DNA from: Fonsecaea monophora
Lineage: Eukaryota; Ascomycota; Eurotiomycetes; Chaetothyriales; Herpotrichiellaceae
Direction of reading: 5' to 3'
Assembly: GCF_001642475.1 (NCBI RefSeq)
Contig: NW_019173934.1
Coordinates: 310,001 to 374,000 of the forward strand
DNA: 64,000 bases
A program made the translations under genes and the position numbers. The notes under the pieces were generated by a model. It was not told where the DNA came from, did no database searches, and saw nothing but the letters and a program-made list of their open reading frames with translations. Positions 1-12,300 of this stretch are shown here, one piece after another; the stretch's first letter is position 1, and every line of letters starts with the position of its first letter.

Positions 1-474
1 GCTCTCCGGGTCCCGTGTCGTGCAGATGAACTTTGCGTCCGGAAACAGCTCTACCAGTTCTTCGGTGAAGAGGATGGGTGGCATGTCCGTGACGGCGGTG
101 TACCCGGACAACAAGTTCTTGAGTCCGTGGAGAACCACCTTTTTGTCCGACTCGGTTTCGATGGGTGTATGCTTGCACAAGTGAATCCAAGCGCGTATGT
201 GGTCTTCCCCTGCGCCCACCAGTTGACTTCCACCATGATATACCGGTCCGCTAAGGAGAATCTCCAGCGCCCGACTGAAAGATGCCGTTCCAGTACGGGA
301 CCTAGTCGGTGGTAAGTAATTGCGCAGCTATGTCAGGAAGGAAAACCATTGGGTTCGGGAAGTCCCAGAAGCGCCACAGGGCCAGAGGGTTGTAGAGAAG
401 TACGAGACATACATGCCGCAGCCAATCACCTGGAGCCTCGCATTGGGATCAGGCTTTGACGCCTCTTGACCCAT
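1..474 (-). CDS. Sulfotransferase_4-family (P-loop) protein, partial
   Basis: Partial gene running off the left edge; two exons are visible (474-413 and 301-1), joined across a 111-nt intron (302-412, GTATGT donor, CTAG acceptor). The 121 visible codons start MGQEASKPDP and continue LQVIGCGMSRTGTAS, then ALEILLSGPVYHGG and DAKFICTTRDPES. The SRTGTAS segment is the 5'-PAPS-binding P-loop-like motif, and GPVYHGG and TRDPE are hallmarks of the fungal/bacterial Sulfotransferase_4 family, often annotated as 'NAD-dependent epimerase' or P-loop hydrolase. Such proteins are predicted cytosolic sulfotransferases; the substrate is unknown. The start is the only ATG that splices in frame into the motif. 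The C-terminal half lies outside the window, so catalytic completeness cannot be judged. The next gene (1042-2099) is on the same strand, upstream of this one. Confidence 0.8.
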
Positions 475-1041
475 ATTACACACAGATGAGCGGCGAGTTG
501 AAGGACGCGAATCCCATGCAATTTTCGAGTAATCTCAACTGAGCTTTCAGAACGCACCTGGGACACCCGGCTACGAACTCACCACATTTTGTAAGAAACG
601 CACCTTCGCCCATCGCGCACCGTCCCATGTCCAAATGAACGAAACCACACCTGTAACCCGTACTATGATGCCTTTTCTCCGTACTCGGTTCCCTGTTTGG
701 TGCTACCCGGCGATGCCACTATTGGTAAGTCAAGGCGACCATTAGATCTCCGCTGTGCCGATCGTGATGCTAGTCGCAAGCATATATGCACCTCCGACAA
801 TATATGGGTGGGGCGGCATACGGTGCTGTACCAATGCGGCGATGATGTGCACAGGCCATTCATCCGTGTCGTCCTCATCACGACCAGTCTGGAGGACAGT
901 TCAATAAATTTTGTGAAAACTCTCAGGCAATATTTTGATGTGGTTGGGTTGAGGAATACCTACATAGTTGTTCCTTCGAAAAGGAGCATATCTCCATTGA
1001 TCCGACCGCTTCGCAAAGATACACCCCTTCCTCGAAATATC
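475..1041. other. Intergenic, no gene seen
   Basis: This 567-bp gap separates two genes on the minus strand. It should hold the terminator of the NmrA-like gene and the promoter of the partial sulfotransferase-like gene. No convincing coding frame or RNA was seen. Confidence 0.6.
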
Positions 1042-2099
1042 TCAACGCGTTTGAACTCTGATGGCTTCGGCAACAGCATCTGCCAGAGTCTCCATCACGT
1101 CCTCTGCCTCGATCAGGTAATTGTCTCGCTTGTCGTACAGGGTGCCTCCTTCGGCCCAAATTCTCCTCAGGGTGAAGAGGCCGGCCCACGGCTTTCCAGC
1201 ATCCCAAGCTTCCTGCTCAAGCTTCTTCAAAGCATCAAGGCTAGTGTAGGACACTTTCCACGGCTCTCCACCCGTTTGCTTTTCAAACTCTTTGAGAATC
1301 TCCGAGTCGGTCGCCGTAAAAGAGTTGACTCGTAGTGCCTTGTTCCGGCTTGCTTCCGGATGGAGGAGAGCAAGAGCCACGAGTTTGCCAGTGCTGGGGA
1401 AGTCTATCGGTGATGTGTCCAAAGAAGTGGGGAGGGTGGCACTTACTCTTTCATAGTGGTGAAGCTGATCTTGAGATTTCCATCCCCGAGCAATACAGCT
1501 TCTTTGTTTTTAACATCGAACGTTCCAGCTTCCTTGGTAATGGGATTTGCGCTGAAATAGAGGCCGGGTTCCCCATCGGCGTATGGCCCGACAACCACAT
1601 AGGTATAGTCCAGGTTGTCACAAGCCTGCAACGCTTTTCTAACCCGCAACTTCAATTGATGTGGTTTTTCGTGGGCAGAAGACGGCCCATACTCGATATC
1701 GGTTCCATATTCGGATGGGAAAAACCGGTGGACCGAAGGACTGTCGTTGGCAAGCTTAACCAGCTGGAGTTGACATTCAAGCACATTTCTGCCGAGACAT
1801 GAAACCACAGTGTCGATGTCTGTCGAGCGCCATGTTAGAGCAATGATGGAAGTACATTTGAGGATCTCACCTTGGTAGGCTTTGACCACGTCGGCCGAGT
1901 TGTTTAAATCGCCTACGATGATTTCTACCCCTTCCTTTTCCAAGCTTTTGAGCTCATCCGCCTTGGATTCATAGGAACCTGGTGACGTGAAGATAGCAAT
2001 CTTCTCAAACTTGTCCTTGTTTCGCACGATTTCACGCGTAATGCGACTTCCAATAAGCCCTGTTGCTCCAAATATCAAAACTCTTTTGCATGTCGGCAT
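1042..2099 (-). CDS. NmrA-like / isoflavone reductase-like NAD(P)-binding protein
   Basis: Three exons (2099-1871, 1819-1447, 1393-1042) give 317 aa. Residues 1-20 ([20 protein letters not shown]) form the Rossmann beta-alpha-beta with the GxxGxxG NAD(P)-binding motif. FFPSEYGTD in the middle is typical of the fungal NmrA/PCBER-like (isoflavone reductase) branch of atypical short-chain dehydrogenases, and [12 protein letters not shown] is the usual helix after the substrate region. Intron 1 (1820-1870, 51 nt) is a multiple of three without a stop, so the unspliced frame also reads through. Intron 2 (1394-1446, 53 nt) uses the CTTCCCCAG acceptor, the only one that keeps frame. Length fits the family (about 300-330 aa). 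Members are reductases or redox-sensing regulators; which applies here cannot be told. A start at 2207 is possible but adds residues before the fold. Confidence 0.88.
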
Positions 2100-3955
2100 C
2101 TTGGCTGGGGACAACTTGAAATGAGAACCTGCTGTGAGAGTTACTCTTGCCGGATTGAAAATATTTCTGTCCAACTTCCTGTTTAACTGAGTCTGTATAC
2201 CGAGCACGCTTCAACTCATCCACGTTTGAGTTTAAATAAAGCCCCGCGGGAATATATTAGTGGAGAAGCTCAACCTAAGCCCAATCTGGACAGAGTTCGG
2301 AGGGCTGTAATAGGGGATTTGGATGGGTGGTGGTGGCGGGTATGGGCATTGGTGGCAGGGATTTGCGTAATGCCATGCCCAGCATTAATCAGCGAGACCT
2401 CGGCATGATCATGTGATATTCCGAGGTATCTCACTTGGTAATCGAATGAAGCCTGAAGTGCAGGAGAACGACCAGCGTATAACCGCCGGTGGCCGCGTGC
2501 CTTGTAGAGCTCTTTTGTCCCTCGTGGAGACTGCCAGCACGGTTTAGCTTCAGAAGCAGCGACTGCAATGCGGGGCTGGTTCCAAATAATCTGGCAATAG
2601 CGCCGCTTTGGATGACTTCTACCTCCCTATTGGATCAGCCAGGTCGATTTCCACATCCACCACTAGATTTGGTCATATAGCCCCACCAACTTTTACTAGT
2701 ACAAGGCAGCATCACACTCGTCCAAATCTGGGCGACCACAGCACCATCGCGAACTTGATCGCGTCGTGGGTCCTTTTCAATCACTCGAAGATATTGTGAC
2801 CGTGGATTGTCTGGGGGACGTCGTCGGTACCAAATCACCAAGATGGTGCGTTCCCAGCAATGCTTGCTTGCAATACATGCTGATGTCATATCTCAGGAGA
2901 GTCCGCACGAGCAGCAACAAAGCCTCCTGTTGTCCAGGATCATAACGAATATTGTATGCCGTTGCCTGACTTTATCTACAGGATCGAGGTTGACGGCTGT
3001 GTTTAGGAAAAACTGAATGAAGCTGTGATGATGATGAACAGGAATCTGCAGGTACCGCACCCTAGGCAACGAAGATGAAGACTCGATCCTGAGAATGGAT
3101 TACAGGATGTCAATGTTCAGAACATGAATGTTGAATTGGTGGCGCAAATGTTCAAGAACTATCAATCAAACGTTCTATTTCATCTTGAAGGTAAGAGCGT
3201 CTGAGGTGAGATGAAGACGTTGCTGAAGTGACACTTTTCTAGCAACGGACAACCTAAAGGATCCTCTGTGAGATGAGCGACTGCGGGAACTGGTCGCCAA
3301 AAGAGTGATAAAGGGTCGACGACACTACAATTAGAGAGGTCAAAGGTAACCCCGTCGGCTTGGTGCACAGCACAGATACGGTATTGACAAGTCCCAACAA
3401 TGTAGTTGGAAGAACTTCCGATGAAGCAACGTGGTTTGGAACTGAAGTGCATCGAGGCGCTTTATGATCTCTGGCGCATGATGGTACTAGCAAGTATTGA
3501 TCAGCATCAAGGCATCAAGCACAGTGAGTTGGTTTGGCGGACTCAGTGCCTTGGGAACAGGGGGCAGATCAAGTACAAGCCACCGCTTGTGGTCAGAATC
3601 CAGCATCTGACTCCGAGTCTGTATATTAGATGTTTTTGATGCGTCCGTATGCCAATCATAGCAGTATATTCACCAAAGGAATCACATCGAGTCATTATCT
3701 AGCAGTCCATAATTGTTCGATGGCGCACATAAATGTCCCTCCGCCGAACGCGGGCTGCGCTGCCGCGATGCCCCTGCAGAATTTCTCCGCAGCGTGACGC
3801 GCTCTCCAACATGAATTTAATCCTTGCTGGAACCGTCTCCTTGACTTGTGTGCGCTCATTCACATTCAAAGGTACAGAAAACAGCCTGCCGCGAAGCGCA
3901 AGCACAGTCAGCGGCCAAACTCTGTCCTCACACAGACAAGGATGAATACCACAAA
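2100..3955. other. Divergent intergenic region between the NmrA-like gene and ARP5
   Basis: About 1.9 kb between two divergently transcribed genes. Short open frames occur on both strands, but none resembles a protein family or splices sensibly. It contains the presumed promoters of both genes, including a TATA-like element near 2230. Confidence 0.6.
2229..2241 (-). promoter_or_regulatory. TATA-like element upstream of the NmrA-like gene
   Basis: On the minus strand the sequence reads CTTTATTTAAA, about 130 bp upstream of the chosen ATG at 2099. Position and composition suit a fungal TATA element; no transcription start is known. Confidence 0.35.
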
Positions 3956-3959
3956 ATGA
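3942..3959 (+). CDS. Five-codon upstream ORF overlapping the ARP5 start codon
   Basis: ATG at 3942 opens a frame of five codons (MNTTK) ending in TGA at 3957-3959. That stop overlaps the ARP5 ATG (3956-3958) in the arrangement AATGA. If it is within the mRNA leader, translation of ARP5 would need leaky scanning or termination-reinitiation. The transcript start is unknown, so presence in the mRNA is inferred. Confidence 0.45.
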   Translation: MNTTK

Positions 3960-6381
3960 CAATCACATCCATCACCCGCCTCGCGACAGAGCGTCGCTTT
4001 CCTACGCCGCCCCCAGATGCTCAACCGCAGTCGAGCCCACGAGTCTATGCCGCTCCGGACTTTCCTTTCAAAGGATGGCAGCCTCCAAAGCCAGATGGCT
4101 ATCAACAGAGCGCGGCCACTCCTTCGGAAAGCGCAATAGTCATAGACAATGGTAAGTCAACACACCTACAGCCGTTGAAGTATTGGACAGCTAAGATGTG
4201 TTGTTACAGGAGCCAGCACCATTAAAGCTGGTTTCTCTTTCGACAAGAGCCCTCGATTCCTCGTACCCCCGATCATGGCAAAATTCAAAGATCGAAAGTT
4301 CAACAAGTACTGCGCCTTTGTCGGTTACGATGCCTACGCCGATGCTACGACTCGGGGCCAAATCAGGACGGCGTTCGAGCAAAATACCAGCATTCCGACA
4401 AACTGGGATATCTTAGAAGGGGTCTACGACTACATCTTCCTCAAATTGGGGGTGGACGGGGAAGGCTCTGTGGGTAGACCGCTGGTCGTCACGGAGCCTG
4501 TCGCAAATCTGGGCCACAGCAGAAGAATGATGAATGAAATGTTGTTTGAATGCTACAATGCCCCAAGTGTCACCTACGGAATCGACAGCCTCTTTTCCTA
4601 TCGCCAGAACAAGGGTCAATCCGGGCTTATCGTGTCTTCATCTCATACGTCGACCCACATCATTCCAGTGTTGAATCAGAAGCCTCAGATGCAAATGTGC
4701 ACGAGGCTGAATTGGGGCGGCTCCCAGGCTCAGGAGTACCTCCTGAAGCTCATCCGATTGAAGTACCCGACATTTCCTGGGAAGTTGACTCTGGAGCAGA
4801 TGGAGTCGTACATCAAGCAATATTGCTACCTCTCCACCGATTACCTCACCGAACTGTCCACCTATCTAGATTGGACTGGCCTGGAAGAAAAGCGAGACAT
4901 TGTAATCCAGTATCCTTTCACGGAACAGGTCGTTGTCGAGAAATCCGCCGAGGAGCTCGCCAGAATAGCCGAACGCAAAAAGGAATCTGGTCGACGGCTC
5001 CAGGAACAAGCCGCAAAAATGCGGCTGGAGAAACTCATTAAAAAAGAGCAACAGTTGGAATACTATCAGAAACTGCACAACTCTTATGTGAATGCCCCTA
5101 CCAAAAAGGAGCAGCGTCGAATACTCGATGATGAAGAGCTCAAAGATGAAGCCGCACTAGAGAGGATCATTCGGGATCTGGATAAATCAATCAAGAAATC
5201 CAGAAACAAAGAGCTGGGAGCTCCGGAAGAAGAGGAAAACCTCGAAGAGCAGCTCAACAGATTTCCTCTTCTTGATGTCCCGGATGATCAGCTGGATGAG
5301 GACAGTATCAAGGAGAAGCGGCATCAGAGGCTGATGAAGTCAGGCGTGGAGGCAAGAATAAGGGCCAAAGCGGAAAAGGAACGTGAGCGGGCGCGCGTGG
5401 CAGACGAAGAACGCAAGGACCGCGAGTTGCGTGAAAATCACTTCGATGACTGGCTTGCGGGTCGTCGGCAACAACGCCATGCATTACTGGCCAAAATCAA
5501 AGAGCAGGCGAGGCAGAAGGCGGACTCAAGTAATCGCAAGGGCATCGCTTCGCAAATGCGGATGAAGACGTTGGCAAACCTCGCTTCAGATGGACCAAAG
5601 CGAAAGCGCAGGGGCGGAGGTGATTACGACGATGACTTCGGAGCCAACGACGACGACTGGGGCGTTTACCGTACTGTGGCCACCGAACCTGCCAGCGACG
5701 ACGAGGAGCCAGAGGAAGATCCGCTCACCGCTTTAAAGGCGCTCGAGAGCGAACTTCTACAATTTGACCCAGAATTCTCGGAAAAGGACACGATTGAAGC
5801 GCAGAACGACTGGACCAAGAGTGTTTTGCACGCTTTCTTGCGAGGAGCGAGACCAGCGGATCCGGAAAGCCAACGAGAGGCAAACCAGATTCATCTCAAC
5901 GTCGAACGTATCAGAGTCCCTGAGGTGGTGTTCCAGCCGGCGATTGCTGGAGTTGACCAAGCCGGTCTTGTTGAAATCATTGAAGGTGTAATCATGAGTC
6001 GGTTCTCGAATTTTGATCAGCAACAGGCGCTCCTGAAGGATGTCTTTCTGACGGGCGGAAACACCATGTTTCCCACATTCGAGGAACGCCTCAGGAAAGA
6101 ACTGATTGCGGCACTCCCATGTGATTTTACAATCAATGTCCGCAAGGCGGAGGACCCGATCCTCGACGCCTGGAAAGGGGCAGCTTCTTGGTGGAGTGGT
6201 TCTGATGGAATCGACCGTGAGTCGGCCACCGTCACACATGCTGAGTATATGGAGAAGGGAAGTGATTACATCAAGGTAACCCAAGCCTCTGGCCTACCCA
6301 ATTTTACTTTCAACAGCTTACACGTTGCAGGAGCATGACCTGGGTAATTTCGTCGCCCCGCCATTCACATTCGGGGGTTGA
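3956..6381 (+). CDS. ARP5: Actin-related protein 5 (INO80 complex subunit)
   Basis: Three exons (3956-4151, 4210-6275, 6331-6381) give 770 aa. Arp5 is a nuclear actin-like subunit of the INO80 chromatin remodeler, partnering Ies6. The actin fold starts near residue 60 (AIVIDNG, then TIKAGFS) and continues to about 300 (RPLVVTEPVANLGHSRRMM, WGGSQAQEYL). It is interrupted by a highly charged helical insert of about 300 residues that is diagnostic of Arp5, and resumes near 630 with LTGGNTMFPTFEERL, the counterpart of the actin nucleotide-binding loop. The last intron (55 nt) must be removed to reach the natural C-terminus YIKEHDLGNF; unspliced, the frame ends at 6338 with a different tail. The start is the first in-frame ATG, and a tiny uORF overlaps it. 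The neighbour upstream is divergent. Confidence 0.95.
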
Positions 6382-9300
6382 AATCTATCCAGCACTCGTC
6401 GCTAGTGAGGTCGAACCTCGACCCTCAAGCCCTTGCTGGAATTAAGATCTGTCAAACGACGACAGCCACTGCCCGCGGATGAATACCGCCGACCGGATAC
6501 GGAGATCACTTATGCGCTTAGGCTCTGTCCTGAATGGCGGACACGAGTGACACATTTCTCTGCCACCGAGCTACGGAACCAGAACTCAGAGCTCCAGAGC
6601 CTTTCAGTCCTGTCATCCTATGTCTCAAGGCCTGCCCAGCCTCGGACTTGGTGGCAATATGATCAATCCCAGAGCCGGTGACGGAGTACGACATGTGGAT
6701 CTGTGACTTTGAGGAAGAACATGAATGAGATCAGGGCGTATCTATTCTGCAGAGTACAGATTCGTCTTCGAGAGAGCGTTACACAACCACAGTCGATGTT
6801 AGTCACTGGCTTGGCACGGATGCGGTGTGGCTGTGTATCGACATGATCATCGCTCGACATCATCTCTACTGATCATCGCCAATCTACCGATCCATGAAAC
6901 GTCATGTGGAGAAAGGCCCAGCTGGCAGGGGTAACGGCCATGGCCCACAGACGTGACACGCCGTTGACTCGACGGAAGCATCACTTTCTATTGTAGCCGA
7001 GCCGCTGTGCCTCTATGAGCGGCTTCCATTTCAGGGCATTCCACATTTAGGAGGGTAGAAAGCCAGACTGACAAGCTAAATATGAAGGCTGATTCTTCCA
7101 GCCATTGCTGTTTCAAGATCGAAGTCATTCTTCTCGCCGACTTTCTGGGTCCAAGGCTCCTGGCCCCATCTAGAAATCTATGTATGGTGGCACTGAACTC
7201 GTAACGAGGAGGCTGTCAGCGCAGGAGGATCTCCGTAGATGGTTGAATCCTGGAAAGGCCCATATCATCATCCTATCGCCCATTACTCGGTGTCAACCCT
7301 ACGAGGTAGAGTTCTCGTATACGATAGATGAACTTTCCTCTTCAGGGTTTCCCCAGCGTCCTCTGCCATAGGTGTGCCACGATCTTCGAAGCACAAAGTA
7401 CAGAGTTCCGTCTCGCCGAGAACGCCTGCTATGTCAGCACCGTCAAAGAAAGCCGCAAGAGCAATTTCCAAAGGACTGCACTACCATGACTGGCGATTCC
7501 CACGACAGCGACCTGAAATAACCCAATCGGCGGCCGCATGTATCACGGAAACCGATCGGGTGCGCGCCTTACATCCATTTCAGGCCAACGGTGCTTTGCC
7601 CATCAGCGTCCTGTTTTCGCCTGGTCACCAGGGCCTCAACCCCGAAAGAGGAGGTCGAGGTGGAGTTGGAGCGTGGAGCGACGGCCGCTGGTCCACGCCG
7701 CGCTGCTCGTACTCGTCCTTGTTCCTCCTTGGTAGAGCTTCAAACAAGTCCCAGGCTGACTCAATCCTTCCGTAAGCGGGCCGTGTGCTCTTGGATCTTT
7801 TGGGATACAGGTCGCCGGCCAACCAATGGGAATAATCCATTTCTTGTCATGCTTATCCACACTGGTCCCCGAAAGCCCGACAGCCATCCCCAGGATCAGC
7901 AATGTTCGCCTTGTACGAAGAAGTCTGCCAAGGAGCAGGGGGGAGGGTTTTGACAAGGTTGACCCACGGATGCGAGCGGTACGCGATGAGGCTTCCAGTC
8001 GTTTTCTTGGCCATGTGGCAATGGCAATTTGATCTCAGCACCCGAAATCGAAATCAGGTCGCAAGGCTGCAGGGCGTCTAGTATGAGGCTCGTATCGATA
8101 CATTCGGCCGTATTGTATTGTCATGACACGGTTTTGGTGGTCCTGTCATTACACATTGTACCGATACACAATCTTGGCACCTTGGCACTGTCCGTTACAA
8201 TCAGATACTCGGTATTCGTGACTTTGCTCTTCTCATCGACTCGTACCTAAATCATCATTTTATCTTCACCACCCTTGCCTCGCCCGTCGCGCCGTCGTTC
8301 CGACACTCCTCGTCCCTGCTCGCCAGCCCTACCTCGGTCCTGCCTCCCCCGATCTCGCTGGACGTTGACCCTCTGCGAACGCCAGTCGTCATCATCTTGT
8401 CATGCTGACCACCTGGTTTACCAATTGCGGACAATTGTCCAATGCACAGATCAATCCAGCCTACCCCAGTTGCTGCTCCTTGAAAAGCTAGGAAATCCAC
8501 ACTACTGCATGACGATGCTGCAGCCGCAGCTCCTTCCGGAGGTCCCATCTAGCTCCCGTGGTCGATCATCCCAGTGTCACCTTTGGCCGCTGGGATTTCG
8601 AGCTGCTCTTGTGGAGTCACCTCTCCTCTGACGGGAAGTCTGCCCATTGACGCACTTGGATAATGTGTAGGTACCTGCGATTTCTCCTCTGCGTGGCATG
8701 CACGTCCAGTCATGAACCTGGGTAGCCAGTGCCAATCGGGTCTACCATCTGCTGCGGACTGCCTACAGAAATACTCAGCGACATGGGTTGAGGGTGTAAG
8801 CTCCTCGGAATGAGAGGCGACGAGATGAAGTTTTCCGAATCGGCATCCCTCAAGGGACGACCCACGCCCTACTTCCGGCTCAGCGCGCCACTATTACACC
8901 CGCAGCGCGAAACACGCTCAATACAATAGTCATGTTAGCGGCATTGACTACCAAAGTATTTGAAGTTTCTCAATTGATTCAGGACCTCCAGGAATCTGAC
9001 TGAAAGAAGAACATCTTCCTAGAAAGACTCGTGCATAATTTTCGGCCGAACAATGATCAAAGTCTTGATGGACCCGTGGCTGGGGCTTTACCCAAATCCG
9101 GCAGGCCGCAACTTCGTGGAGAACAACCACAATCACAGAACTGGCTGTTCATCGTTCGATCTCACAGTCCAACCGTGTGCCCAGTCCTGCATCAGGGGTC
9201 ACCCAAGCCAACTACTAGGTCCATGACGTTTTCCCGCTCCAACCATCCCGAGGCCAAAGCCCTGGACGTAGGGCTGCCGTGCATAGCTAGCTCACTGAAA

Positions 9301-12300
9301 GCCTGAGCAACAGGTTAGAGACCAAATGGTCTAGGCTAGCACGTGTGAAGTGTTCCGCTAGGGATACTCTGCACCACATTCGCCCATGCAAGTAACGGCA
9401 AGAATAGGCAGAGAGTTTAGAGCGACAGAAACAAGCCGGCAACCCCCAGTGATGTTAGCAGGGCTGGCCTACTCGATGTAAGTCCGCTCAGTCACCAGAA
9501 CCCATTTTAGGGCATAACACCGGGTATACGTCGTTGTCCTGGACTCTGCATTGCAATCCTCAAATGCGGAAAGCGGTGGTGATGCTGTAAAGAGGGTGAA
9601 ATCTGATGATCATATTTCCGCATGGACGTTTGCCCACACAGCCTTGAGTCAGAACTTGCTGGCAGAGCATTGGAGTTTTGCAACACTTGCTGGTCACGTA
9701 ATTGCTGACCTTTGAGGCCCGTCTAGTCAATGCTTGACTGTTCAGAGAGCTTGAGCAGGGGCCGCTTAACTACATGAAGATGGATGCAGATATTACCTCA
9801 TCAGTGTACCTGCTCCGAGGTACGACAGGGGCGAATGTCACCAGTCCGAGAATTTTAGGCACATACATTGCAGGTGTCAAGGTCCCGGCTAGACGGCGCG
9901 AGGCCTCGAAAGCATGGGTGCTGGTGGCTTTCAATGCATGCATGACGCATCGGAAAGGAAAATGACACCGACCCCCGCTGAAGCAATGGCTGCCGCCTCT
10001 GCCTGGTCGAGACGGCATGCTGTCCAACGTTTAGCTGTTCCAGCGTCATGAGCGCGCAGGATCGTTTCCTGTCAGCCTTGCAACCGTACCAGGTAAGCAA
10101 CAGCGTGGTTGTGTCGGTGAGATACAGCGAATCCCGACTTGAAGTTGACAGTCTCTGCGACATGTTGGAGTGCTTAGGTGAAGATATATCGCTCCCTCAC
10201 CAAGCTGTAGAGCGACTTGCTTCCTCATCTGGTAGGCACACTTGACGAATTCGGTACAACCGACCGATCAGGCAAGCATTCACCATTGGGTTTGTCTGGA
10301 AGAAGTTCCTCGATCGCCCTAACGCCATATGCCAGCAACATTCATGCGGCTGATTCATCGTGGTTGCTTGATCCCAATGGCGTCTTGATCATAGGATGTG
10401 GAGTGTTACTTCAACTTCGCGTGGAGAATCCATTATCCAATGTCTCTTGTTGCGCTCCAACCCCTGTGTCTCACGCGAAGGGAATATCAATTTCCAGAGC
10501 CCTGACGTCTTCCAAGAACGGCGTGAGGTTGAACAGAGGAGGTCCTTTACGGTGATTTGAAGATGCTCACAAGAGTATGCATCTTCTTTGGTGATAAGTA
10601 GGTAGGAGATTGGCAAATTAGAAGTTGAACATTTTCTGGGAGCCGCACCAGCTATATGCCGGAGTTGGGATGTTGGTACTTCATCAGGCATTGGGTCGAG
10701 CCTGTTGCAAAGTTCATCCTGATCATCCAAAACTGAGGTAGTCGAATGTCTGATGGCTCTGACCCTGAATGCTTCAGCTGGCGCGCACGTCAACAGGGGA
10801 AGGGGCATTGCTGAGAAAATCGTCTGTAAGTTCACAAAAAGACTTGACCAAAGCGACTCTCAAGTTCCCAGTGTTTGGAACAGTCACCATACATGCCGAC
10901 CTCGACACAACCTCTGGCAAGACCGGACAATGCCTGGGATTGTTACAAACGCAGTGCCATGCTTGTCCTGAGCCTGACTCCATCTATCACTCCCATCTGA
11001 CATCGGAAAGGGCTACAGCCGGTTGTACAAGGCTGAGCTATAGATCCTCCTAATCTTGGATTCTCGATTCCTTCGGACAATTCTGCCCGTGGGGTCCCAA
11101 GGTATGTCTTCGGTTCTTGTCTCCACACGTGGACAATAATCCTTCTGTCAAATGCAAGGAAGCCTGGGTCGATATTGTCTGATGGTGTCCCGAAGAATTG
11201 CCAGGAAATTCCAAACGGAGGCCCGTCAGCTCAAGCGGCCATGTATTCGTGGAGGCGTCCAGCAGTTGTTCAGCTCGTTCATGTCAATCTTCATTCCTCC
11301 TTTGAGGGATTGGGTACCTTCCCGAAGGGATTGCTGATTGAAGAGGGCGAGGATGACTCAGGCCTCAAGCAAGGCTACTGCCAGCAAGACAGTGAATGCT
11401 CAGGCCACTGGAGGATGCGGCGACACAGGATCCTCTGTTCAGTTTTGTGACAACTCTCACACCACCACCACCTTGCCTCGAAGCGAGTACACCATGTGTC
11501 GAGCGGTATCTCTCGCGTATTGGAAAACATTCCATTGGAATCCTACAGGCATGGGAGGAATCCAAAAGTTCGACAGGCGCATATGCCCCCCTGGGTGCCC
11601 CCCATGCTCACAGCCTGCTTTGATAATGGATCAGTCATACAGATCGGAATTTGGAAATCTGAAAGCAGCAGATGATTTGAAGCCGGCGAAAGACGACATG
11701 GTTCTGCCAGCGTCTCGCTCCTCGCAGCGTCGAGTAGCGATGCAACCAACCAACCACAAATGACTGGGGAAATTCCAAATTCGGGTTGGAGGGCCTCAAC
11801 CATGCACGCGCTGATCAACACAGGCAAAGGCCCGTTGTCTGAAGACGGCACCTTTTCCTACCACAACGGCAAAGAGTCTAGATCTGTATATTCAGTATTG
11901 TGCGAAAAGTCCCTGTTTGCGGCGATACGGCAGACGCTACATCTCGTGTGGACTGACCTTCGAGGGCCCGCTGGTCGAATGCAAATAGAATCTCAGCTTA
12001 TCACCTGCTTACCAGTTGTATCGCAAGAGGCTTCCCTTTTGCTATTTCTGGTCTCCCCACAGCGTGTGCCGGGAGTGCCCTACCCTTGGACGCAGTGATA
12101 GGTTCTGTGTTCGGTATTGTTCCAGATTGTATGGAACGGGCCTTAGAGGTCCAGACTCGGGTACGAAGCGACTTACCACGAAGCGCACAAGGGATTACTG
12201 ATCCGTCTTAGGTTTGTGCAGCTACGACTACAGTACCGCATCTATACCTTGGCAAGACATGGTCATTGCTCGAGAGGAAGCGCATTCTCTCAGAAACATT

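Noticed and set aside
697..1335. 212-codon plus-strand frame
   Set aside because: It is mostly the antisense shadow of the last exon of the NmrA-like gene.
1394..1403. First AG (CGATAG) as acceptor for NmrA-like exon 3
   Set aside because: It shifts the frame; CTTCCCCAG ten bases later keeps frame and gives the family sequence MKDTGK.
10389..10835. 148-codon open frame on the minus strand
   Set aside because: No recognisable motif; length is within what non-coding DNA of this base composition gives over 13 kb.
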